From: CAZNPU01 sp964575335
GTDB lineage: Bacteria; Planctomycetota; Phycisphaerae; Phycisphaerales; SM1A02
Reading direction: 5' to 3'
Length of the DNA stretch: 64,000 nucleotides
Assembly (NCBI GenBank): GCA_964575335.1
Contig: CAZNPU010000001.1
Location: 248,001-312,000, forward strand
In this document: positions 50,138-58,494 of the stretch, in pieces
Layout: each line of letters begins with the position of its first letter
Numbering within the stretch: position 1 is the stretch's first letter
Notes under the pieces: generated by a model
Database searches by the model: none
What the model saw: only the letters and a program-made list of their open reading frames with translations
Told to the model about the DNA's origin: nothing
Made by a program: the position numbers and the translations under genes

Positions 50138-50374
50138 GTGCCGATGTGCGACGAAGAAAACGCGGATCATCTGCCGCCTGTCTTGATGCGGACATGGCGT
50201 GCCAGGAATCGCATCGAGTCAATTATGATGCTGTGGGGGCCTGCAGCATTTGGCGTCGTCGCAGCAGTTCAGCATGCGATGTACGGTGAGCCGGTTCTGC
50301 TTCGGCAGATGGGGCGAGGTATTTTCTGGTTCGCTGGCACAATCATGGTGATTTATCTGATCGGCTTGCTGTGA
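50138..50374 (+). CDS. Small membrane protein, unknown function
   Basis: About 78 residues. A polar N terminus (about 30 residues) is followed by a moderately hydrophobic segment (IMMLWGPAAFGVVAAVQHAMYG) and a C-terminal transmembrane helix (GIFWFAGTIMVIYLIGLL) ending at the C terminus. It is not recognised. GAGGAAA fits GTG 50138 as start; ATG 50144 or 50123 are alternatives. The support is the hydrophobic pattern and the ribosome binding site only. It could be spurious. Confidence 0.4.
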   Translation: MPMCDEENADHLPPVLMRTWRARNRIESIMMLWGPAAFGVVAAVQHAMYGEPVLLRQMGRGIFWFAGTIMVIYLIGLL

Positions 50375-50495
50375 GTGCGTTTTTATGGCTGCGGCACGCA
50401 TATCAGGAAAACCGCATCGCAGCATGGCTTTGCGATCATGCTGCTGCTGATGATTGCCTTCATGTTGTTGCGTCGTTGATGTCTGACGTTGCGGA

Positions 50496-53195
50496 TTAGG
50501 CAGCTTCGTGTTGGTCGTGTTCAGCATCGGGATGGATGGCCAGTTCTTGCACGCCGCCGGGTATGGTTAGTTCGCTGATGGGGGTGCCTTCGGGAATGAC
50601 TTTGCCATCGAGCGTGTGCACCACGACCTGGGGATGTTGCCGTTCATGGCGTTCCAATGCTGCCTCAAGTGCCTGCTGCTGCTGCGGGTCGAGCTTTGAC
50701 CACGCCAGGCGGCCCTTGCATTTGGGAAACGCTGAGCAGCCGAGCCACGGTCCGCGTTTGCCACGCCGCAGGTTGAGCGGCGAGCCGCATTTTTCGCACT
50801 GCAGATCGGTGGTGAAGGCAGGGGGCGTGGGGTATTTGATGCGGCCCTGCTTGTCGAGGTTCACCACGCACTTGACCTGGGGATAATTCACGCTCGCCAG
50901 AAATTTGCCGAAGCGGCCGGTGCGAAGCACCATGGGCGAGCCGTCTTCGGGGCAGGCGACGTTGACTTTTTCGGGTAACTGGGGCCGTCCTTCGCGGTCA
51001 ATCGGTGCAGCGTACTCGCATTTGGGATAACTGCCACAGGAGAGGAACAAGCCGTTTTTGCCGAAGCGATAGACGGTGCGGCTGCCGCAGTTAGGGCAGG
51101 CGTAGGGTGCGGGCTGCGACTCGGCCTTGGCGTGCTTCATCGTTTCGTGTGCGTGCTCGAGTGCTTCGGAGAACGGGGCGTAGAACTGGTTGAGCATGTC
51201 GATCCAGTCCAGTTCATGCTCTGCGATGCGGTCCAGTTCGGCTTCCATGTCGCGGGTGTAGCCCAGGTCCATGAGCTGGGGGAACGCTTCGAGCAACTTG
51301 TCGGTGACCACTTCGCCGGTGGGCGTGGCATGGAAGCGTCGATCGATCTGCTCAACATAGCCGCGATCCTGAATGACCTTGATGATCGAAGCGTAGGTGG
51401 ATGGGCGGCCGATGCCTTCAGCCTCCAGCGTCTTGATGAGCGACGCTTCGCTGTACCGCGGCGGTGGGCTGGTGAAATTCTGCTGCGGCTGGATCGAGAA
51501 CGGTGCAAGCTGCTGATTCTCCGTCAGATCGGGCAGCGTCTGTTCATCGCTGGATGTGGGCACGCTGGTGACGCGATAGAAACCGTCGAACACAAGCACT
51601 CGTCCGGTGGTGCGGAATACTGCACCGGTGGGCTGATCAGCACGTTCGAGCAAAATGGCGGTGGCGTCCCACTGTGCCGGCGTCATCTGGCAGGCGACAA
51701 AGCGGTTCCAGATGAGTCGATACAGCTTGTGCTGATCGGGCGAAAGTGCTCCTTCCAGCGTATCGGGATGACGCGAGACATCGGTGGGCCGAATGGCTTC
51801 GTGTGCTTCCTGTGCCGAGGCGGATGAGCCGTAGACGTTGGGTTTCTCAGGCAGGTAGCGAGTGCCGAATGTGCTGCTGATGTAGGCACGCACCTCGCTG
51901 ACCGCTTCGGGCGAAAGGTGCGTGGAGTCGGTTCGCATGTAGGTGATGAGACCGACATGGCCTTCGCCGGGCACGTTCACGCCTTCATACAGCGACTGTG
52001 CAGTACGCATGGTGCGGCTGGCGTTGAAGCCCAGGAAGCTTGCTGCGGCCATCTGCAGCGTGGAGGTGATGAACGGTGCGGGCGGCTTTGAAGTGGTGCG
52101 TTTGGTTTCAATCGATTTGACGCGATAACGCACTGCCGGATCGACTTCGCCTTCCACAGTGCGAAGGGTTCGGGCCGGGCCTTTGCCTTCAGGATTCTCA
52201 GTGCTGGAGCTACGCAGGTTGATCAAGCCCACTGCCTTCGCGACGCGTTGAACGTCCGGCACGCAATCGCGGGGATCGGTGGATTGGCAGCCGAGTTCAA
52301 ACTTCTTGCCCGCCAGCTCCACAAGCTCAGCCTTGATGGCCTGGTGTTCAGCCAGCCAGGCGTTTTGAGCTTTGAGCGTGGGAGATGTGTCCTTCTCATC
52401 GCGATGGGCCATGAACTCGGCCCATTGTTGTGCGAGTTGGGGAGCCTGATCCGGGTTGACCGCAAAGCGGCCGATGACGCTCCAGTATTCATCGGGCACG
52501 AACGCACGGATCTCGCGTTCGCGATCGACGACCAATCGAACCGCCACCGACTGCACCCGGCCTGCACTGAGGCCGCGGGCGACCTTTTTCCACAGCAGGG
52601 GCGAGACCTGGTAGCCCACGATGCGGTCGAGAATCCGCCGTGCCTGCTGGGCGTTGACCATGTGCTCGTTGATCGGGTGGGGATTCTGGAACGCCCGTTG
52701 AATTTCGCTGCGTGTGATGGCGTTGAACACCACGCGTTTGGCCTGATTGGGCGAAATGCCCAGTTCCTGTGCCAGATGCCAGGCGATGGCCTCGCCTTCG
52801 CGGTCAAGGTCGGTGGCGAACCAGACATCCGCAGCTTCCTTGGCGGCTCGCTTCAGCTCGCTGACCACCTTTTTCTTGTCGGGCATCACTTCGTAGGTGG
52901 GCTGGAAGCGATTCTCCAGATCAACGCCGGGCACCGGCTGCTTGGAGCCTTTGGGAGCCTTGGAGGGCAAATCTCGCACATGGCCGATGGACGCCTGGAC
53001 CACGAATTCCGGCCCGAGATAGCGGTTGATGGTCTTGGCTTTGGCCGGCGACTCAACGATGACCAGGTGCTTGCCCGCTGTGCTCGTGCGACTGCCAGAG
53101 CCGGACGAGCGGCCGGTTCGCTTGCTCGTGGAAGCACTGCTACTGCGGGTGCCGGCTTTGGATCGGGACTTGGATGATGTGCTGGACTTGGCCAT
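50496..53195 (-). CDS. topA: DNA topoisomerase I (type IA)
   Basis: An 899-residue enzyme relaxing negative supercoils. A Ser/Lys/Arg-rich N-terminal tail of about 40 residues precedes the Toprim domain (HLVIVESPAKAKTINRYLG, DLDREGEAIAWHL with the acidic metal ligands). The active-site tyrosine is Tyr419 in GLITYMRTDSTHLS. C-terminal zinc ribbons follow: the first (CPNCG...CGSYPKC) and third (CEKCG...CSAFPKC) keep four cysteines. The second (CPEDGSPMVL...NYPQVKC) has lost two and is probably metal-free. Length is typical. It stands between small genes, with miaA about 220 bases upstream on the same strand. Confidence 0.96.
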   Translation of the reverse strand: MAKSSTSSKSRSKAGTRSSSASTSKRTGRSSGSGSRTSTAGKHLVIVESPAKAKTINRYLGPEFVVQASIGHVRDLPSKAPKGSKQPVPGVDLENRFQPTYEVMPDKKKVVSELKRAAKEAADVWFATDLDREGEAIAWHLAQELGISPNQAKRVVFNAITRSEIQRAFQNPHPINEHMVNAQQARRILDRIVGYQVSPLLWKKVARGLSAGRVQSVAVRLVVDREREIRAFVPDEYWSVIGRFAVNPDQAPQLAQQWAEFMAHRDEKDTSPTLKAQNAWLAEHQAIKAELVELAGKKFELGCQSTDPRDCVPDVQRVAKAVGLINLRSSSTENPEGKGPARTLRTVEGEVDPAVRYRVKSIETKRTTSKPPAPFITSTLQMAAASFLGFNASRTMRTAQSLYEGVNVPGEGHVGLITYMRTDSTHLSPEAVSEVRAYISSTFGTRYLPEKPNVYGSSASAQEAHEAIRPTDVSRHPDTLEGALSPDQHKLYRLIWNRFVACQMTPAQWDATAILLERADQPTGAVFRTTGRVLVFDGFYRVTSVPTSSDEQTLPDLTENQQLAPFSIQPQQNFTSPPPRYSEASLIKTLEAEGIGRPSTYASIIKVIQDRGYVEQIDRRFHATPTGEVVTDKLLEAFPQLMDLGYTRDMEAELDRIAEHELDWIDMLNQFYAPFSEALEHAHETMKHAKAESQPAPYACPNCGSRTVYRFGKNGLFLSCGSYPKCEYAAPIDREGRPQLPEKVNVACPEDGSPMVLRTGRFGKFLASVNYPQVKCVVNLDKQGRIKYPTPPAFTTDLQCEKCGSPLNLRRGKRGPWLGCSAFPKCKGRLAWSKLDPQQQQALEAALERHERQHPQVVVHTLDGKVIPEGTPISELTIPGGVQELAIHPDAEHDQHEAA

Positions 53196-53417
53196 CGGTG
53201 TTGGTTGTTTGTGTGTTGACTGGGCGTATCGGTCAGAAGCAGATCGGAAATAAAAGTGAAAACATGAAGCGTGTCATGTCGAATGTGAACCGGTCCGAAA
53301 CACGCAGCGGGCAGGAAATGACGTGGCAGGCTACGAGCGGGGATTGAAGCGGTCAACCTGCAGCTGTCAAGCGTTTGCGAGGTTCCACCGGCGGACAACG
53401 GCGTCTGACAAGCAGGC

Positions 53418-54467
53418 TCAGCCGAGTTGTGTGGTCATGGTGCTGATTGCTGTAAGTGCTTTGTCAGCAAGCTCTTGAGGCGACATTTCGGCTGCGTTCA
53501 GCCAGGTTGAATGCGGATGCAGCCGGAATCGGCGAAGCCATGTTCGCTGCTGTTTGGCAAAACGGCGTGTTCGGATTTTGATCTGTTCAATTGCCTCATC
53601 CAGCGAGCATTTTCCCTCAAAATGCTCAAGAATCTGCTTATACCCCAACGCCTCGCGGGCATTGCGGCCAAGGCAGCCGGATTCATGCAGCCGACGAACT
53701 TCATCCACAAAACCCGCCTCGATCATCGCCTTGACCCGGGCATTGATCCGTCGATTGATGACTTCGGTTGGATAATCCAGCCCGATAATGATCGGATCGG
53801 GCATCGGCGCAGGCGAGGCGGCTGCCTGCTGTGCGGTGTCAGGTTCAGATGATTCGGCTGATTCGACGCTTTGCCCTTCGCATTCTTCTGATGTCTTCGG
53901 CTCCGGGATATTCCACTGCTGTTGCATCGCACTCAGAGGCTTGCCGGCCTGCTCAAATACCTCGATTGCACGAATGGTGCGTTTGCGGTCGTTGGGGTGA
54001 ATGCGGCGTGCCGCTTCGGGATCGACGCGTTCAAGCCACTGACGCAATTGCTGGTTGTCAAGCTGCTGCAACGCATCGCGAAGTTCAGCGTTCGGCTGAG
54101 GCATGTCGGCCAGGCCGAAGAGAAATGCCTGCACGTACAGGTTGGTTCCACCCACAATGATGGGCCATTTGTTGCGTGAGCGAATGTCAGCAATCGCGCT
54201 GTGGCACAATGCAAGCCAGCGGTCCACGCTGAAACTGTCATCGCGCGGGTCAGCCACATCCAGCAGATGATGGGGCGTCCGGGCTTGCTCAGCCGCGGTG
54301 GGTTTGGCGGTGCCGATGTCCATGCCCTGGTACACCTGCATGGAATCGCAGCTGATGCACTCGCCGCCGCCGGGCAGTTGCTGTGCCAGATCGATCGCCA
54401 GGCGGGTTTTGCCGCCTGCCGTCGGGCCGAGAATCAGGATGACCGGTCTGGAAGTAGTGGCAGACAT
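53418..54467 (-). CDS. miaA: tRNA dimethylallyltransferase
   Basis: A 349-residue enzyme adding a dimethylallyl group to A37 of tRNAs reading UNN codons, using DMAPP from the isoprenoid pathway. The P-loop is GPTAGGKTRLA, the tRNA-recognition segment is DSMQVYQGMDIGTAKP, with PIIVGGTNLYVQAF and the C-terminal REALGYKQI and RTRRFAKQQRTWLRRF motifs. A polar Glu/Ser/Ala-Pro-rich insert of about 35 residues interrupts the region after WNIPEP. ATG 54467 gives a normal N terminus close to the P-loop; a longer start at 54503 is possible. It is divergent from the gene at 54552. Confidence 0.94.
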   Translation of the reverse strand: MSATTSRPVILILGPTAGGKTRLAIDLAQQLPGGGECISCDSMQVYQGMDIGTAKPTAAEQARTPHHLLDVADPRDDSFSVDRWLALCHSAIADIRSRNKWPIIVGGTNLYVQAFLFGLADMPQPNAELRDALQQLDNQQLRQWLERVDPEAARRIHPNDRKRTIRAIEVFEQAGKPLSAMQQQWNIPEPKTSEECEGQSVESAESSEPDTAQQAAASPAPMPDPIIIGLDYPTEVINRRINARVKAMIEAGFVDEVRRLHESGCLGRNAREALGYKQILEHFEGKCSLDEAIEQIKIRTRRFAKQQRTWLRRFRLHPHSTWLNAAEMSPQELADKALTAISTMTTQLG

Positions 54468-54551
54468 CGCATCGCTATCGTATGAATGAAAGTTCAGTTG
54501 CATGAATTCCACGCCCAGCCTCTGACGGCGGGCAGAAAGCGAACGTTCGTC

Positions 54552-55091
54552 ATGCCGCCGCTGCGGACACATTTCATTGAAGTCAAGCTTCGCAATTTGA
54601 ACCAACTGTTCAATTCAATGGATCCTTCGCCGTTTCACGAAAAGGATCTCGACGACAAAGCCGAGCAGTTCATCGTAAGCTGGGCGATGGAATATCCGCT
54701 GCACGAGCCGGTGGTGCTTATCGTGCATCTGGAGGAGCCGCCCCCTGTGGGCAATGCCGTATCGATTCTTGACGAGGCGGTTCACCACTTCTTTGCCTAC
54801 CGGTCGCAGATCAAACGCAGCGAGCTGCGCGATCTGCTCGCCCGCGGACGCGTCAGCCTGATCATCGGTCTGGTGTTTCTCGGCGTGTGCATCGCTGTCA
54901 GCCGCGGAGTCAATCAGTTTGGCAGTTCAGCGCTACTGGGTATCGTGCAGGAAAGCCTGCTGATCGGCGGGTGGGTGGCGATGTGGCGGCCGCTGGAGAT
55001 TTTTCTTTACGACTGGTGGCCGCTGCGGCGAATGCGGCGGCTCTACGACAAACTCAGCCAGATGGAGGTGCGCGTGCAGATCCGCGCCTGA
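54552..55091 (+). CDS. Conserved protein with two C-terminal membrane helices, unknown function
   Basis: A 179-residue protein. The N-terminal soluble part (1-105) has the stretch IEVKLRNLNQLFNSMDPSPF and then HEKDLDDKAEQFIVSWAMEYP, which I recall from an uncharacterised family. Two hydrophobic segments follow (about 115-135, SLIIGLVFLGVCIAVS, and 145-165, LGIVQESLLIGGWVAMW), then a basic cytoplasmic C terminus. No enzyme motif is visible. I chose ATG 54552 because the family-like sequence begins there; the frame extends back to 54486. Its 3' end overlaps the 3' end of the convergent SPW-repeat gene. Confidence 0.7.
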   Translation: MPPLRTHFIEVKLRNLNQLFNSMDPSPFHEKDLDDKAEQFIVSWAMEYPLHEPVVLIVHLEEPPPVGNAVSILDEAVHHFFAYRSQIKRSELRDLLARGRVSLIIGLVFLGVCIAVSRGVNQFGSSALLGIVQESLLIGGWVAMWRPLEIFLYDWWPLRRMRRLYDKLSQMEVRVQIRA

Positions 55092-55550
55092 AGATTTTTC
55101 GTTTTCGTTTGCGTCATCAGTCATGTGGCAAATCAACGCAACGCAACGCGACACAGCACAACTCAGCACAGATCCATTATTCAACTTTATTGTCAATACT
55201 GCGGCATCCGGCACGGTTTCGGTGCTCAGCGCGACGATGATCGCAAAGATGCCAAACACGACGTGCGGCCCCCACACATAATCCGCAAAGCTTAATATCC
55301 ATGGCGAGACGGCAAGCATTCCGCCGCCGATGCCATCCAGCCAGAGATGCACGTTCATCGGCATGATGTGCCAGACGCCCAGCTCATAGTCGGTGAACAG
55401 GCTGTAGGAGATGACCGCAAGGCCGATGATCATCGGAACCCACATTGCTGCGTCGCCCCGCGCAAATGCCAGGATCCACGGTGAAACGATCAGAAAACCG
55501 CCGACGATGTAATCCAGATAGCCGTTGACGCGCGTGGTGATGAACCGCAT
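54933..55550 (-). CDS. SPW-repeat membrane protein with unusual C-terminal extension
   Basis: A 205-residue protein. Two SPW repeats are clear: IVSPWILAFA (22-30) and AVSPWILSFA (81-89), each in a hydrophobic hairpin. There are about four transmembrane helices within residues 10-118. After VALSTETVPDAAVLTIK the sequence turns polar (His, Pro, Gln-rich) and unlike the family. Its last 53 codons lie antisense to the end of the neighbouring gene at 54552. A frameshift or a lost stop codon near residue 120 is likely. AGGAG lies eight bases before ATG 55550. SPW proteins have no established function. Confidence 0.75.
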   Translation of the reverse strand: MRFITTRVNGYLDYIVGGFLIVSPWILAFARGDAAMWVPMIIGLAVISYSLFTDYELGVWHIMPMNVHLWLDGIGGGMLAVSPWILSFADYVWGPHVVFGIFAIIVALSTETVPDAAVLTIKLNNGSVLSCAVSRCVALICHMTDDANENEKSSGADLHAHLHLAEFVVEPPHSPQRPPVVKKNLQRPPHRHPPADQQAFLHDTQ

Positions 55551-55746
55551 GGCGCTTACTCCTGACAGCCTGCAGCGTGCAGAGACATGAGACGTTTCGT
55601 CTCTGCGATTGGTATTCATCGTGCTGCCGGGTGCGCCTGAGGGAATTGGAAACTGCCAGTACGTTCTGCGTGAATCAGCATTCGCCACTACGAAGTGCAT
55701 CATCCAAATGCAACTTGCGCAAGCGCTGCATCATCGTTCGATGGCG

Positions 55747-57024
55747 TTACCGTATTGCTTCAGGAGCCATGAAAAGTTCAGCAGATAACCGCTGACCGGT
55801 TTTTGGGTGACGAATGGTGCGCTTGACGACGAAATCGAACAGCAGGGGGTTGTAGTTGTAAATCTCGTCCAGCGCATCGCGCTCAGCAGGGGTAATCAGG
55901 CCCATTTCCGCCAGAGTGGACGTGCGCAGCGCCCAGTTGACTGCTGCGAATGGGTAATCGCTGCCGTTGACAAATCGCTTCTGCAGATCGTCGCGCTCAA
56001 GCAGCGTCAGCAACGGCTCACCGGCATGACCTTCAAAAGTCATGGCAGAGGTTTCAGCAAACAGCAGGTCCTTGTAGCGAGGCTCTTCCAGCAGGCGCAG
56101 CAGCAGCGTGAAACCGGAGACTTTCTCCTGATTCGGGCTTTCCAGATCAACATACAGCCCTGCGCTGGCGGCATGCAGCGCGACGGTCTTGACGCCCATC
56201 TCCAGCGGGCGGCGAAGCAGCAGCGGGTTGCCCAATTCAGGCAGCACATCCTTGACGGCCCGCTCCGAACCGGTGTGCGTGAGCAGCACCATGTCAAGCT
56301 CGCGCATGCGCTGATAGAACCTGTCGATCCGCTTGCTTGCGGGATTGATGTTCATGGTGTTCGGCAGCCATTTGACATGCCGACTGCCCCGCCTGTGGCA
56401 TCGCTCCAGTTCTTCGATCGCGTCAATGCGGTACGGGTGAATCGAAACAACCGGCACGAAGATTTCAGGAAACATCGCTGCAAGCTGCAGCACCGTCTCA
56501 TTGGAAACATAAAGCCCGGTGCGCTCGATATCCATGCGGCCATCGGGATGGTAATACCGGTCCATCGCGTACAGATAACACCGCGGCTGCACCGGCATCC
56601 ATGTGATGAGTTCAAGCAGTCGAGCGAGATACTGTGCTTCAAAATCATCGCCCCACGTCACATCGGCTGCGCTGAAATACACCCTCGCTCGCGCATATGA
56701 GATCGGCTTCCACCGCGCAAGCCAGTCGGGCGGAATGTCGTGCGTGAACAGATGAACGTGATAATCCACGAAGCGTTCGGGATCGATGTCTTTGAACGCA
56801 TCGTTGACAAGCTGGGTTGCGTGCTGGCTCAGTCCGAGTTCAAGCTGCCACGGCTTGCCATGAAACGCGCCGCCAGCCTGATCGTACAGCATGCTGCAGC
56901 CGGTCATCGTCGCTGCTGCGATCATGAGCCAGAATGTGAAGCAGATATACGCGCACATGCGCCGGCTCGTGCAGCAACCGGCCTGGGGGTGCAAGGTCGT
57001 CCCGAATCCGTTGTCGATTGACAT
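55747..57024 (-). CDS. Exported amidohydrolase-family (TIM-barrel) protein
   Basis: About 425 residues. The N-terminal hydrophobic segment ends MTGC, a lipobox-like sequence, so the protein may be a lipoprotein. The rest looks like an amidohydrolase-2 (COG2159-type) metal-dependent hydrolase. YHVHLFTHD carries the HxH metal motif. SIHPY, KWLPNT, LTHTGSE and the C-terminal NGSDYPF carry the further conserved His, Lys and Asp positions. Family members are hydrolases or decarboxylases of varied substrates. The start is unclear: 57024 keeps an RR-containing n-region, while 56958 gives a shorter peptide. A tRNA-Arg gene lies just upstream on the same strand. Confidence 0.75.
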   Translation of the reverse strand: MSIDNGFGTTLHPQAGCCTSRRMCAYICFTFWLMIAAATMTGCSMLYDQAGGAFHGKPWQLELGLSQHATQLVNDAFKDIDPERFVDYHVHLFTHDIPPDWLARWKPISYARARVYFSAADVTWGDDFEAQYLARLLELITWMPVQPRCYLYAMDRYYHPDGRMDIERTGLYVSNETVLQLAAMFPEIFVPVVSIHPYRIDAIEELERCHRRGSRHVKWLPNTMNINPASKRIDRFYQRMRELDMVLLTHTGSERAVKDVLPELGNPLLLRRPLEMGVKTVALHAASAGLYVDLESPNQEKVSGFTLLLRLLEEPRYKDLLFAETSAMTFEGHAGEPLLTLLERDDLQKRFVNGSDYPFAAVNWALRTSTLAEMGLITPAERDALDEIYNYNPLLFDFVVKRTIRHPKTGQRLSAELFMAPEAIR

Positions 57025-57067
57025 GTCACGGCTCTCTTGAGCGAGGTTCAGCCGCTGGGAGCCGAAG

Positions 57068-57141
57068 CGCTCCGGGCAGGATTCGAACCTGCGACCTGCC
57101 GCTTAGAAGGCGGCTGCTCTATCCAGCTGAGCTACCGGAGC
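57068..57141 (-). tRNA. tRNA-Arg (anticodon TCT)
   Basis: Read on the minus strand, a full cloverleaf is present. The 7-bp acceptor is GCTCCGG/CCGGAGC, the D-arm contains AGCTCAGCTGGATAGAGC, the anticodon stem is GCCGC/GCGGC with loop CTTCTAA, and the T-arm is GCAGG-TTCGAAT-CCTGC. Anticodon TCT reads AGA and AGG arginine codons. The discriminator is G and CCA is not encoded. Confidence 0.97.
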
Positions 57142-57292
57142 GAGGCCTTACAGTGTAGCCGCTTCCGGCAGGATGGGAGGCGCAGGTTCGATTCGTTCAC
57201 AGTGTTTTGAGCGTCATTCATTATCAATCAGTATCAGCAGCGTGACGTACTGGAGTACGGGGGCGGCGGCGAATGAGCCTTCGCCAGGCTGC

Positions 57293-58027
57293 CTATTCCT
57301 GATCGTCGTCATCGCTCGGGTCAGCGGGTTTGCGTCGTTCCCATCGGCCGTCCTGGGTTTGAAACGAGTGACCCGGCTGCAGGTGCTGGCGAATTTCCTC
57401 AGCCGCTTCACGGCCGACGCGGTCAGCATCAATTTCACGGGCCTGCGCGATGCGCTCGTACAGTTCTCTGCGGGCGCGGTTCTCAGCCTCGATGACATTC
57501 CGCACCTCGGGGGAAGCGCTGCCTTGAATTGCTTCAACGTAGCCGCGCCAGGTCTCGCCCACCGCGCCTTCTTTCTTCAGTTCAGACAGCCGCTCGTATC
57601 GGTCTTCATCGCGTTTGCGTATCCAGTATCCCTCCCGCACCTTCAGCAGCTCGTTGGGTTTGGCGTGCTCAAGGTTCCGCAGCGCATTGCGCCGGCCAAC
57701 CTGTTCAGGCGAAACGCGCTGCTCGCCGGCTTCAACACGACTGGCAATCAGGCGGTACAGCTCGCGCCGATCGGCGTTCTCATCGCGCATCAGGCGACGA
57801 GCCTCATCGCTCAACTGCGCTTCGCCCGCCACAGCTTCTAGATATCCCTGCCACGTTTCGCCGAGTTCACCCTGCGCTTTCAGCCGCGCAATCTGCTGGA
57901 ACCGTTCCGCAAATCGCGACTTCAGCTCCGCTTCAGTGACCTGGCCGAGCGACACAACATGCACGCCAAGCAGCGCCAGCACAAATATCAGCGTCTTCAG
58001 CATGCGCGATTGACTGCGAACCATCAC
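57293..58027 (-). CDS. YdbL-like protein with duplicated DUF1318 domain
   Basis: A 244-residue exported protein. A signal peptide (about 1-28, ending VVSLGQ) is followed by two copies of the YdbL/DUF1318 domain: residues 33-137 (LKAQGELGETWQGYLEAV, ENADRRELYRLIASR, VREGYWIRK) and 140-232 (LKKEGAVGETWRGYVEAI, ENRARRELYERIAQA, TQDGRWERR). E. coli YdbL has one copy. YdbL is a periplasmic modulator of the YdbH-YnbE lipid transport bridge. The GTG/ATG start (58027/58024) overlaps the ynbE stop in a TGATG arrangement with AAGGAG upstream, so translational coupling is likely. It is the last gene of the operon. Confidence 0.82.
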   Translation of the reverse strand: MMVRSQSRMLKTLIFVLALLGVHVVSLGQVTEAELKSRFAERFQQIARLKAQGELGETWQGYLEAVAGEAQLSDEARRLMRDENADRRELYRLIASRVEAGEQRVSPEQVGRRNALRNLEHAKPNELLKVREGYWIRKRDEDRYERLSELKKEGAVGETWRGYVEAIQGSASPEVRNVIEAENRARRELYERIAQAREIDADRVGREAAEEIRQHLQPGHSFQTQDGRWERRKPADPSDDDDQE

Positions 58028-58419
58028 AACTGCACTCCTTGCGAACGCCCCGGAAGATTCGATAGCGGCGATGTCGGAGAAGACGACATCGAATCAATCA
58101 TCGGACCTGATGCCTCAGGCTCAGGCTCGCCATCAGGCGGCTGCATTTCAGACGGCAGCGCATCAGTTGGCTGCCAGGGATCGGGTGCCGGGACTGGCTC
58201 TGCCTGTGGCTCCGGCTCCGGCATCGGCTCCAGTTCCTCTTCAAACTCGAAGAAACGTTCAAGCTCACGATCAACGCGAAGGTTGATGTCCAAAGTCATG
58301 TGAATGGGCCTGATTTCGATCGGCTGCACATCAATCGTGTGCTGTGTGCAACTGACCAACGTACCGGCTGTCGCTGCGAGTGCGCACAGCCAGAGCGACG
58401 CGTGGAGGTGGCGCATCAT
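58024..58419 (-). CDS. YnbE-like lipoprotein with acidic Pro/Glu-rich extension
   Basis: A 131-residue predicted lipoprotein with a lipobox ending LVSC (Cys24). Residues 28-62 (IDVQPIEIRPIHMTLDINLRV, DRELERFFEF) match YnbE, the roughly 60-residue outer-membrane lipoprotein of E. coli that multimerises by beta-strand stacking to complete the YdbH bridge across the periplasm. The product is twice the usual length: from residue 63 it carries an acidic proline-rich tail (EPMPEPEPQAEPVPAPDPW...) that looks unstructured. AAGGAG lies eight bases before the ATG. It sits between ydbH and ydbL, the same order as in E. coli. Confidence 0.8.
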   Translation of the reverse strand: MMRHLHASLWLCALAATAGTLVSCTQHTIDVQPIEIRPIHMTLDINLRVDRELERFFEFEEELEPMPEPEPQAEPVPAPDPWQPTDALPSEMQPPDGEPEPEASGPMIDSMSSSPTSPLSNLPGRSQGVQL

Positions 58420-58494
58420 GGCAGACGCTCCTTCGCGAACGGGAATGGCAATGTTGCGCGCATGGGCATGAACAACTGTCTACCTACCGCCTAT

